NCBI GenBank assembly: GCA_945872035.1
Contig: CAMBYA010000203.1
Coordinates: 1 to 5,025 of the forward strand
Source: Rhizobium sp. Q54
GTDB lineage: Bacteria > Pseudomonadota > Alphaproteobacteria > SMXS01
DNA: 5,025 nt
Reading direction: 5' to 3'
Positions 1 through 5,025 of this stretch are shown one piece after another. The stretch's first letter is position 1. Each line of letters begins with the position of its first letter. Below the pieces are notes generated by a model, which did no database searches, was not told the DNA's origin, and worked only from the letters and a program-made list of their open reading frames with translations. Made by a program: the position numbers and the translations under genes.

Positions 1-972
1 GCCCGCATCGCCGTCACTGAGCAGGATCATGACTGCCTGGGTGCCGGTCGCGTGGTTCGCCAGCAGGGTGGCCTGGGCTTGCGTGATCGCATCGGCGAAA
101 AAGGTTCCCTGGCCGCCCGGCGCGCCCATGCCATGGGCGCAGCCGACGCCGCCGGCGCCCAACGCCTTCGAGAGGTTGGAACTGGTGGACAGCGCACTGG
201 CTGAATCGCTGACCTTATAGTCCGTGCTGAGCGGGACGATGGTGTATTGCGGCGAACTGTTGTAGGCGACCGTTGTGGGGTTGTCGCCGCTGCAGTTGTA
301 GGCCTTGCCGATGTTGGCGCTGGTGTTGCTCACACCTGGGTACGTCATCAGCGCGACCTTGTCCAAGGACGGATACATGCCATTGAGCAGCTGCTGCCCG
401 CCCAGCTTGGCGCAGGCGATTCGCGTCTGGGTGCTGCCGTTACATAAGCCGTCATTGGTGCTCATGGATCCCGTCGTGTCGATGACCATGACGATGTTGT
501 ACGGCTTGGGCTGGTTGCCGGCGGCGGCGGCGGTCGCCTGTACGGTCACGGTCACCGCGTTCTTGCCGAAGATGCGGGCGAAGAATGTCGGAATCGTCGC
601 CCTCTGCATGACGGTGATGGCGTTACCCGCCGGCGATCCGGCGCACGGCAGGTTGAGCGAGGTGAGGCACTTCACCATCGGATAGCCGCTAACCATTGTC
701 ACGGTGATGCCCGGTGCGACGTTCTTGTTGCCGGTCGTGGCGCTGTAGCTGGTCGCGGTGGTGACGCCGGTACTCTGATACACTTGCGAAGCGCCGGCGA
801 GGGCGGACTGGTCGGTCGCGCTCTGCAACTGGCGGCGGACGTTGTAGATGTAGGAGATGTCGATGACGACGGCCGCTACGCCCATCAGGGCGATCATGGC
901 GATCGCCACGATGATCGCGACCGATCCTCGATTGTCGGCGCAGGCCCGCCGCAGGAAAGGCATCATGGTCAT
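1..972 (-). CDS. tadG: TadG-like pilus assembly protein with vWA domain, partial (C-terminus beyond left edge)
   Basis: The reading frame is open from the start to base 1, giving 324 visible residues. Residues below are numbered from the ATG at 975. A short cytoplasmic segment (MPFLRRACADNRGSVAI) leads into one membrane helix at about 18-40. It is followed by YNVRRQLQSATDQSALAGA, the signature of the TadG/TadE-type N-terminal anchor. A von Willebrand A domain starts near 158 with the MIDAS motif DTTGS (D166, T168, S170); a second metal-site region, LLSDGDA, lies near 318-324. The C-terminal part is cut off. Cysteines at 103, 111, 178, 188, 228 and 279 would be exocytoplasmic and could form disulphides. 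In the Tad system TadG is an envelope-anchored accessory protein needed for pilus biogenesis; the metal-dependent ligand of its vWA domain is not known here. Four ATGs lie at 975, 972, 966 and 963. I prefer 972 because AAGGG at 984-980 is then 7 bases upstream, against 4 for the ATG at 975. Co-translated with tadE. Confidence 0.9.
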   Translation of the reverse strand, partial: MTMMPFLRRACADNRGSVAIIVAIAMIALMGVAAVVIDISYIYNVRRQLQSATDQSALAGASQVYQSTGVTTATSYSATTGNKNVAPGITVTMVSGYPMVKCLTSLNLPCAGSPAGNAITVMQRATIPTFFARIFGKNAVTVTVQATAAAAGNQPKPYNIVMVIDTTGSMSTNDGLCNGSTQTRIACAKLGGQQLLNGMYPSLDKVALMTYPGVSNTSANIGKAYNCSGDNPTTVAYNSSPQYTIVPLSTDYKVSDSASALSTSSNLSKALGAGGVGCAHGMGAPGGQGTFFADAITQAQATLLANHATGTQAVMILLSDGDAG

Positions 973-1460
973 CATTCCACCCTTATGCTGGTCGTGCTGG
1001 ACAACTTGCAGCCGTTTGCCAGATAGTTCTTGCCGTAGATGATCGCGCCGCAGACGTCGTATTTGACGGTAATCGTGGCCTGTGTGCCCTGGGCGCTGGT
1101 GAGAGTGGTCTTGCAGGCACCGTCAGCCGAGCACGCGGTGCCGTTGACCGTCATCGTGAACTCCAATGAGCCTTGTTTCAGGCCCGGCGCCGAGGCGTAG
1201 ACGGCGTTCTTGGTCGTCGTCACGGGCGTGTTGGCGCCGCGCGAGATCGCCAGCGTCCGGCCGCCAACGCGTACCGCCTCGGTCAGCTGTATGTAGTTGT
1301 TGATCAGGATGCCGAACTGGAACATGCCGATGAGCAGCATGAACAGCACGGGCGCGAGAAGGGCGAACTCGACGACGGCCGAGCCTGTCGTCTCTCGCCT
1401 GAAGCGGAAAGCCAGCGCTCTCAGTGCGCCGGCCGGTTTATGTCGAATTTGCGCGTTCAT
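972..1460 (-). CDS. tadE: TadE-like minor pseudopilin of the Tad pilus
   Basis: This is a 162-residue protein of the usual TadE size. A basic N-terminus (residues 1-22) precedes GSAVVEFALLAPVLF. The glycine at 26 followed by Glu at +5 and Phe at +6 (G26, E31, F32) fits the prepilin cleavage site processed by the TadV peptidase. The hydrophobic helix spans about 28-53, followed by NYIQLTEAVRVGGR, typical of the TadE domain. The remaining 90 residues are a Ser/Thr-rich exported domain with four cysteines (110, 116, 137, 151), compatible with two disulphides. TadE is known as a pseudopilin required for Flp pilus assembly. The ATG at 1460 is well fixed, since an in-frame TAG lies immediately upstream at 1463-1461 and the next Met (41) is inside the helix. 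No clear Shine-Dalgarno is visible. The stop overlaps the tadG start (ATGA/TGATG), so the two form an operon. Identification is from motif recognition; confidence is high. Confidence 0.9.
   Translation of the reverse strand: MNAQIRHKPAGALRALAFRFRRETTGSAVVEFALLAPVLFMLLIGMFQFGILINNYIQLTEAVRVGGRTLAISRGANTPVTTTKNAVYASAPGLKQGSLEFTMTVNGTACSADGACKTTLTSAQGTQATITVKYDVCGAIIYGKNYLANGCKLSSTTSIRVE
977..984 (-). promoter_or_regulatory. Ribosome binding site of tadG
   Basis: On the minus strand AAGGGTGG lies inside the last codons of tadE. The AAGGG part is 7 bases from the ATG at 972 and 4 bases from the ATG at 975, which favours 972 as the start. Because the site is within tadE and the tadE stop overlaps both ATGs, tadG translation is probably coupled to tadE. 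Confidence 0.6.
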
Positions 1461-1646
1461 CTATGCTGAGCCGAGTCGCATTGTTGCCACAATGTATAAA
1501 AAGGTTAAAGGATAAGCAATAATTATCTCCACGGGGCTCTAGGATTGGCGCAAGAGGCCGTATATAGAGAGAAATAGAATCGAAAGACTACACTGAAAAA
1601 GGATTTAATAAGGAGAAAAAGAGGCATATATCGCCATAATAAAAAT

Positions 1647-1661
1647 TTAAATTTGATTTAA
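1647..1661. promoter_or_regulatory. Putative CtrA box 1 (TTAA-N7-TTAA)
   Basis: TTAAATTTGATTTAA matches the full CtrA consensus TTAA-N7-TTAA, with half-sites at 1647-1650 and 1658-1661. CtrA is the cell-cycle response regulator of alphaproteobacteria and controls pilin and flagellar genes in several of them. On the minus strand a TATTAT (1641-1636) follows 5 bases after the box, so it could act on tadE. The half-sites overlap a 12-bp palindrome, AAATTTAAATTT (1643-1654). AT-richness raises the chance of a random match; only sequence supports it. Confidence 0.5.
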
Positions 1662-1703
1662 TGATGTGAAGTGCGCGGGATGGGCGCAATTATTCGAATG
1701 TTT

Positions 1704-1732
1704 ATTATACATTAAATAAATTAATACTAAAT
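1704..1732 (-). promoter_or_regulatory. Candidate promoter towards tadE-tadG
   Basis: A perfect TATAAT is present on the minus strand at 1709-1704. With a 17-bp spacer the -35 hexamer would fall at 1732-1727, where there is no TTGACA but where CtrA box 2 lies, so an activator-dependent promoter is possible. Transcription would begin near 1697, leaving a leader of roughly 240 bases before tadE. In DNA this AT-rich a TATAAT can occur by chance, so confidence is low. Confidence 0.3.
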
Positions 1733-1738
1733 TAATAC
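1717..1738. repeat. Perfect 11-bp tandem direct repeat
   Basis: TAAATTAATAC occurs twice without a gap, at 1717-1727 and 1728-1738. The 11-bp period is about one helical turn, so a protein bound to both copies would sit on one DNA face. It also equals the 4+7 spacing of CtrA half-sites, so the repeat and CtrA box 2 are the same structure seen in two ways. Confidence 0.9.
1721..1735. promoter_or_regulatory. Putative CtrA box 2 (TTAA-N7-TTAA)
   Basis: TTAATACTAAATTAA has half-sites at 1721-1724 and 1732-1735 separated by exactly 7 bases. It is embedded in an 11-bp tandem repeat. A TATAAT on the minus strand at 1709-1704 places the box over the expected -35 position of a promoter reading towards tadE, the arrangement known for CtrA-activated promoters. 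The function is inferred. Confidence 0.5.
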
Positions 1739-1758
1739 ATATCCATGCGTCTTCTTTT

Positions 1759-1783
1759 TTGGGTGCCGGGACGATTGGGTGCC
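1759..1783 (+). repeat. 9-bp direct repeat TTGGGTGCC, 16-bp period
   Basis: TTGGGTGCC occurs at 1759-1767 and again at 1775-1783, with 7 bases between copies. It is a GC-richer island at the edge of the AT-rich core, about 175 bp upstream of the plus-strand lipoprotein gene. It may be a paired operator or activator site for that gene; I do not recognise the motif. Confidence 0.9.
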
Positions 1784-1958
1784 ATACATTTCAATTTTTT
1801 GTCTTTCCGGTGTAGGTGACGCCTCTTTCGATCGCTGTGGTATCGGAGGATGCGAACATCTGAATCGCCTTCTCTTCCGGCCTTCCGGATGCGTGGGCGC
1901 TTTCTAGGCCCGGTAACTCAGGATAGTGTGATCTCGCTTATCGAGGGGCGGGACGAAC

Positions 1959-3278
1959 GTGAGGTACGAAGTGAACGGCGCAACGGGACGGCATGTCGCG
2001 ATCTGGGTATTGGCATGCGCCCTGACGCTGGCGGGATGCCAGTCCGGCTTCGCCCCTGAGACCAGGAAGCAGTCGATGCGCCAACCGGAGAAGGGCCTGG
2101 TGACGGCAACGCTTGCGAGCGCGGCGGAACGCTCCGGCGACCTGATGTCGGCCCAGAAATTCTACGGACAGTTGATCGCCGACGGTCTCGGCAGCGCGCA
2201 GATCTACGAGCGCCGCGGCGAGATCCTGCTCACGATGGGATTGCCGAAGGAAGCATCGACGGTGTTTGCCGCCGCACTCGAGGCGGGCTTCGATACCGTT
2301 ACGATCCGCCGGGGCTACGGCAGAGCGCTCGCGTGGCTGTCCGAGCCGGAGACGGCGCTGGTTCAATACGAGGCCGTGCTGGCCAGGAATCCGGCCGACG
2401 TCAAGGCCATGAACGGCCGCGGTGTCGCGCTGGACATGCTGGGACGCCAGGATGCGGCGCAGGCCCAGTACAGGCTCGCTCTGGCGCAGGCGCCCGGCGA
2501 CCTGGCGGTGCAGAACAACCTCGCCATGTCCTATGCGTTGTCGGGCAAGGCGGTCGAGGCGGTCGCCATCCTGGAACGGATCAACGCATCGGGCGCCTCG
2601 ACGGTCCAACACCGCCAGAACCTTGCGCTGCTCTACGGCCTGCTGGGACACACCGAAAAGGCCCAGGCGCTCGCCAGCAGGGATCTGCCGCCGGAGGTTG
2701 TCGCGCGCAACATGGCGACCTATGCCACCATGCAGGTGCTGTATGACGAGCAGCCCTCGGCGGCGGTGCCGGCATCCATACCGGCCACGGCGCCACCTCC
2801 CCCACCCGAACCGCGGCAAGCCGCTTCATCGGTGCCGCCTCCGGTTCCTGCGGTAGCAGCAACGGCGGTTCCAGCGCCCGCACCGGAGCCACAGCAGACA
2901 GCGGCAGTGACGGAACCGTCAACCGCGTCGGCCGCCGCTCCGGCCCCAGCCGTCTCCGCGCCGCCGCCGACCCAGGTCAGGCAGCCTTGGGTCGTCGACC
3001 TCGGCGTGTTCGATACCGATACGGCGGCGCGCGACGCCTGGCAGAAGCTCAAACTGCAGCAGCCCGCATTCGGCCAGGTCGTGCATTATCTCGAGCCCGA
3101 GGGAACAGGACGCCGCCTGCTGGCAGGCCCGTTCTGGAGCGATGAGTCCGCGCGAGGGGCGTGCGCGACGGTTCGCAGCCAGGGGCTGAAATGCGAGCCC
3201 CGCCACGCATCGGCGGTGCGCACCGGCGCGACCGCCGGGCAAATCCCGGCGTCCGCCGGAGAGAGTCAGCAGCAATGA
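1959..3278 (+). CDS. TadD-like TPR lipoprotein with C-terminal SPOR domain
   Basis: The product is 439 residues. A basic N-terminus and hydrophobic stretch end in the lipobox LAGC (Cys27), so it is a lipoprotein; Gln at +2 after Cys favours the outer membrane. Residues about 48-247 contain roughly six TPR units, seen from repeated A/G-x-A-L and alanine/tyrosine helix patterns (for example GVALDMLGRQDAAQAQY). Residues about 264-342 form a Pro/Ala-rich linker (PPPPPEP and PxPAP runs), probably spanning the periplasm. Residues about 343-415 match a SPOR domain: QPWVVDLGVFDTDTAARDA, then RRLLAGPF and an S/AExA-type helix, with Cys402 and Cys412 in the second half. SPOR domains bind peptidoglycan stripped of stem peptides, as at division septa. 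TadD proteins are TPR lipoproteins needed for secretin assembly, and the tad genes on both sides support that role here. The gene is inverted relative to its neighbours. Start GTG 1959; GTG 1971 is a serious alternative. Name tadD is probable, not certain. Confidence 0.8.
   Translation: MRYEVNGATGRHVAIWVLACALTLAGCQSGFAPETRKQSMRQPEKGLVTATLASAAERSGDLMSAQKFYGQLIADGLGSAQIYERRGEILLTMGLPKEASTVFAAALEAGFDTVTIRRGYGRALAWLSEPETALVQYEAVLARNPADVKAMNGRGVALDMLGRQDAAQAQYRLALAQAPGDLAVQNNLAMSYALSGKAVEAVAILERINASGASTVQHRQNLALLYGLLGHTEKAQALASRDLPPEVVARNMATYATMQVLYDEQPSAAVPASIPATAPPPPPEPRQAASSVPPPVPAVAATAVPAPAPEPQQTAAVTEPSTASAAAPAPAVSAPPPTQVRQPWVVDLGVFDTDTAARDAWQKLKLQQPAFGQVVHYLEPEGTGRRLLAGPFWSDESARGACATVRSQGLKCEPRHASAVRTGATAGQIPASAGESQQQ
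1961..1964 (+). promoter_or_regulatory. GAGG that favours the alternative GTG start at 1971
   Basis: GAGG at 1961-1964 lies 6 bases before an in-frame GTG at 1971, an ideal Shine-Dalgarno spacing. The upstream GTG at 1959 would depend on GAGGGG (1943-1948), 10 bases away. Starting at 1971 removes only four residues and gives a compact signal peptide with the lipobox Cys at position 23. Both starts yield the same mature lipoprotein. Confidence 0.5.
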
Positions 3279-3283
3279 AATCT

Positions 3284-3300
3284 GCTCCGCCGCGCGGAGC
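3284..3300. terminator. GC-rich hairpin between convergent genes
   Basis: GCTCCGC-CGC-GCGGAGC forms a perfect 7-bp stem with a 3-base loop, 5 bases after the lipoprotein stop and 20 bases beyond the tadC stop. No T-run follows on the plus strand. On the minus strand AGATTTCATT follows, a weak U tract. It may act as a bidirectional terminator or transcript-end stabiliser; a classical intrinsic terminator is not clear. Confidence 0.5.
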
Positions 3301-3320
3301 GAAGTGCGGCCGAGGCGGGG

Positions 3321-4298
3321 TCAGAACGCGTTGAGCGACTTGATGACCGCGGGGCCGAGCAGGACGGCGAACAGCGACGGCAGGATGAATACCACCAGCG
3401 GCACGGTCAGGATCGCCGGCAAGCGCGCGGCCTTGGCCTCGGCCTTGAGCATGCGCTGCTCACGGAAATCGCTGGCCAGCACGCGGAACGACTGACCGAG
3501 CGGCGTGCCGTAGCGTTCGGTCTGTCCCAGCGTGTTGACGACGGATTCGATCGCCGGGGTGCCCGTCCGGTGCATCATGTTGTCCAGCGCCTCCTGGCGG
3601 CGGGGCAGGATGTTCAATTCCACGGAGGTCAGCATCAACTCGTCGGCGAGCACCGGATGACTGTGGCCGATTTCGCCGGAGACCCGCTGGAATGCGGCAT
3701 CGAGGCCAAGCCCCGCTTCGGTGCACACGACCATCAGGTCGAGCGCGTCGGGCAACGCCCGGTCCAGCTTCTCCTTGCGCTTCTTGACGACCCAGCCGAC
3801 CACCCACTCGGGCAGCTTGAAGCCCAGGATCGCGAAGCCGACAAGTCCGGCCATCTTGAGGAACTGGGGCTTTTCGTGCAGCGCCGGCACCATATTGTAC
3901 AGCACGAAGGCCATGATAACCCCGACCAGCGGCATGATTGCGCTGATGAAGATGTAGATGCCCAGCGCCTCGGTCGACCGCCATCCCGCCTGCGACAGGA
4001 AGCGGCGCGTCTTGTTGGACTGCTCGCTCTGCGCCCGCCGCAAGTTTGAACCCAGGCGGTTGAACAGGCTGACGGTCTGGAACTCTCGGCGTACCGAGGT
4101 CTTCGCCTGGGAGGCGCGCTCCCGGCGCATCAGGTTCTCCTTGTGCGCCGTCATTTCCTTCATGCGGTTGGCCAGGTGATCGCGCTCGATCAGGCTCACC
4201 CAGACGACGAACATCGCCACCATGATGATGACCATGGCGCCAAGCGTGGTCAGCTCGGTGCTGGTGGCGTTGGCGAAGAAATTGGCGATCGCGTTCAA
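3321..4298 (-). CDS. tadC: TadC, inner-membrane platform protein of the Tad pilus
   Basis: The 325-residue length and layout match TadC of the type II secretion F (GspF/TadC) family. Predicted membrane helices lie at about 16-37, 112-136, 146-168 and 291-318. The cytoplasmic F domain lies between the third and fourth (about 175-290) and includes the typical LDRALPDALDLMVVCTEAG and GTPLGQSFRVLASDFREQR stretches. A basic cytoplasmic segment (38-110) precedes helix two. With TadB it forms the membrane platform that couples the TadA ATPase to pilin polymerisation. The start is TTG at 4298, overlapping the tadB stop (TTGA); GAGG at 4310-4307 lies 8 bases upstream, and the first in-frame ATG (Met22) would cut into helix one, so TTG is preferred. 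The gene ends 43 bases from the convergent lipoprotein gene. TadD normally follows in the same direction but here does not. Confidence 0.9.
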   Translation of the reverse strand: MNAIANFFANATSTELTTLGAMVIIMVAMFVVWVSLIERDHLANRMKEMTAHKENLMRRERASQAKTSVRREFQTVSLFNRLGSNLRRAQSEQSNKTRRFLSQAGWRSTEALGIYIFISAIMPLVGVIMAFVLYNMVPALHEKPQFLKMAGLVGFAILGFKLPEWVVGWVVKKRKEKLDRALPDALDLMVVCTEAGLGLDAAFQRVSGEIGHSHPVLADELMLTSVELNILPRRQEALDNMMHRTGTPAIESVVNTLGQTERYGTPLGQSFRVLASDFREQRMLKAEAKAARLPAILTVPLVVFILPSLFAVLLGPAVIKSLNAF

Positions 4299-5025
4299 AA
4301 GTCGAACCTCACCAGCTTGCCCATGACGAAGAAGCCCAGGCCGAGGCTGCCGCCCGCGAAATAGAGCACCTTGTGGCCGGCCGGATCGATGAACAGGGTA
4401 TTGATGTAGTCGGGATTGAGCACCATCAGGGCGCCAACCACCAGGAAGGGCAGGCTGCCGACGATGATCGCCGAGGCTCGGGCCTCGGAGGTCAGCGCAT
4501 GGATCTTCAGATGCATCTGCTGCCGCAGGCGGAGCAATCGCGACAGGTTCGTCAGCGTCTCGCCGAGGTTGCCGCCTGTCTCCTGGGTGATCGACAGTGA
4601 AATGGCCAGGAAGGCGAAGTCGCTCAGGCCGATGCGCCTCACCGAACGCGCGAACGCGTCATCCAGCGGAATGCCGATGCGCATCTGGTCGCTGATCTTG
4701 GTGAATTCGACGGCCGCCGGACCCTTGAGGTCGCGCGAGATCGCGAAAATGGCCTCGGACACGGGCAACCCGGACTTGACGCTGCGGACGATCAGGTCGA
4801 TGGCGTCCGGCAGGTCCTTCAGGAAGCGCGCGCCGCGTTTCTTGCCGGCCGACGAGATGAAATAGCTCGGCAGCGCGATGCCGATGGCCAGCGCGCCGGT
4901 CAGCGAGACCAGGAACGGCAATTTCAGAACGAGCGCGAACAACAGCAGTGCGAACAGCGCCAGCCCGGCGGCGATGATCATCATGGTCGACACGCTGATG
5001 TTGAAGCCCGCGCGTTCCAGCTTCA
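4295..5025 (-). CDS. tadB: TadB, inner-membrane platform protein, partial (N-terminus beyond right edge)
   Basis: The frame is open to the right edge; 242 complete residues plus the stop are visible. An in-frame GTG at 4993 gives a 232-residue product, but the codons upstream read KLERAGFNIS without a stop. This resembles the cytoplasmic (L)xRAG stretch before the first helix of TadB, so the true start lies outside. Residues numbered from that GTG: helices at about 4-25, 27-47, 172-192 and 209-228, with the type II secretion F domain between the second and third. That domain contains FLKDLPDAIDLIVRSVKSGL and the conserved ITQETGGNLGETLTNLSRLLR, a strong TadB/GspF-family signature. It partners TadC in the inner-membrane platform and contacts the TadA ATPase. 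The final codons overlap the tadC TTG start by 4 bases, so tadB and tadC are one operon, presumably preceded by tadA. Family assignment is confident. Confidence 0.9.
   Translation of the reverse strand, partial: KLERAGFNISVSTMMIIAAGLALFALLLFALVLKLPFLVSLTGALAIGIALPSYFISSAGKKRGARFLKDLPDAIDLIVRSVKSGLPVSEAIFAISRDLKGPAAVEFTKISDQMRIGIPLDDAFARSVRRIGLSDFAFLAISLSITQETGGNLGETLTNLSRLLRLRQQMHLKIHALTSEARASAIIVGSLPFLVVGALMVLNPDYINTLFIDPAGHKVLYFAGGSLGLGFFVMGKLVRFDF
4307..4310 (-). promoter_or_regulatory. Shine-Dalgarno supporting the TTG start of tadC
   Basis: On the minus strand GAGG (within GTGAGG) lies in the last codons of tadB, 8 bases before the TTG. Together with the TTGA overlap of start and stop it points to translational coupling of tadC to tadB. 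Confidence 0.6.

Larger units (their letters stand above)
1461..1958. other. AT-rich divergent intergenic region, regulatory, no convincing gene
   Basis: This 498-bp gap lies between the divergently read tadE and the TPR-SPOR lipoprotein gene. A hand count gives about 27% G+C over 1561-1740, while the surrounding genes are clearly GC-rich. Stops in all frames of the AT-rich core leave no plausible protein, and no Flp-pilin-like hydrophobic ORF is present. The region holds two TTAA-N7-TTAA elements, an 11-bp tandem repeat, a TATAAT on the minus strand and a 9-bp direct repeat, each listed separately. The last 150 bp before the lipoprotein gene return to mixed composition and probably form its leader. 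The low G+C suits a promoter region and possible binding of nucleoid proteins, which is inference. Confidence 0.8.

Noticed and set aside
1493..1519. TTGCTT/TATACA promoter close to tadE on the minus strand
   Set aside because: The spacer is only 15 bases and both hexamers are imperfect. It remains possible as the near promoter but is not strong enough to annotate.
1473..1866. GANTC (CcrM methylation) sites at 1473, 1577 and 1862
   Set aside because: Three sites in about 500 bp is close to the roughly two expected by chance, so they do not by themselves support cell-cycle methylation control.
1461..1958. A hidden Flp pilin or small RNA gene
   Set aside because: No frame shows the pilin pattern of Gly, Glu at +5 and a hydrophobic helix. 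No strong hairpin with a T-run marks a small RNA end in this gap.
1850..2059. Plus-strand 69-codon frame preceded by GGAGG
   Set aside because: GGAGG touches the ATG with no spacing, the frame overlaps the lipoprotein gene by 100 bases, and the Arg-rich product has no domain or signal features. It looks like a chance frame.
1938..2819. 293-codon minus-strand frame opposite the lipoprotein gene
   Set aside because: Its Arg/His/Gly-rich composition is typical of antisense frames in GC-rich genes. The plus-strand frame has a lipobox, TPR units and a SPOR domain, so it is the real gene.
3570..4049. Plus-strand frames opposite tadC and tadB
   Set aside because: They are antisense shadows of strong membrane-protein genes and have no features of their own.
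4295..4993. GTG at 4993 as the true start of tadB
   Set aside because: The frame continues upstream without a stop to the window edge and encodes KLERAGFNIS, which fits the TadB cytoplasmic N-terminus. The 232-residue version is also shorter than usual TadB.
1..5025. Mobile elements, CRISPR arrays, tRNA or rRNA genes
   Set aside because: I saw no transposase or integrase frames, terminal inverted repeats, regularly spaced repeats or cloverleaf structures.

Overview
The window is part of a tight-adherence (Tad/Flp type IVc pilus) assembly locus from a GC-rich proteobacterium, most likely an alphaproteobacterium. The reasons are tadB-tadC and tadE-tadG homologues together, a TadD-like TPR lipoprotein, GTG and TTG starts, and two TTAA-N7-TTAA elements (the CtrA box of alphaproteobacteria) in the only long non-coding gap. 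Genus cannot be judged from this window.

Layout from left to right: (1) a TadG-like protein with a von Willebrand A domain, minus strand, running off the left edge so that its C-terminus is missing; (2) a TadE-like minor pseudopilin, minus strand, whose stop codon overlaps the tadG start; (3) about 500 bp without a convincing gene, strongly AT-rich in its middle part, with two putative CtrA boxes, an 11-bp tandem repeat and a 9-bp direct repeat; (4) on the plus strand, a lipoprotein with about six TPR units, a Pro/Ala linker and a C-terminal SPOR domain; (5) a short gap with a GC-rich hairpin between convergent genes; (6) tadC and (7) tadB on the minus strand, overlapping by 4 bases. tadB is open at the right edge, so its N-terminus is missing.

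From knowledge of the families, TadB and TadC form the inner-membrane platform on which the TadA ATPase (expected beyond the right edge) polymerises Flp pilin. TadD is an outer-membrane lipoprotein needed for secretin assembly or stability. TadE is a pseudopilin cleaved by the TadV peptidase, and TadG is an envelope-anchored protein of the same machine. The flp, tadV, cpaB/rcpC, secretin, tadZ and tadA genes are not in this window.

Three points deserve most attention. The TadD-like lipoprotein carries a peptidoglycan-binding SPOR domain, which could tie pilus assembly to the septum or a new pole. Its gene is inverted relative to tadBC and tadEG, so it must be transcribed separately. The shared AT-rich region upstream of it and of tadEG carries candidate CtrA sites, suggesting cell-cycle control of late pilus assembly genes. 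No wholly new system is evident: this is a recognisable Tad locus with an unusual component and a suggestive regulatory region.
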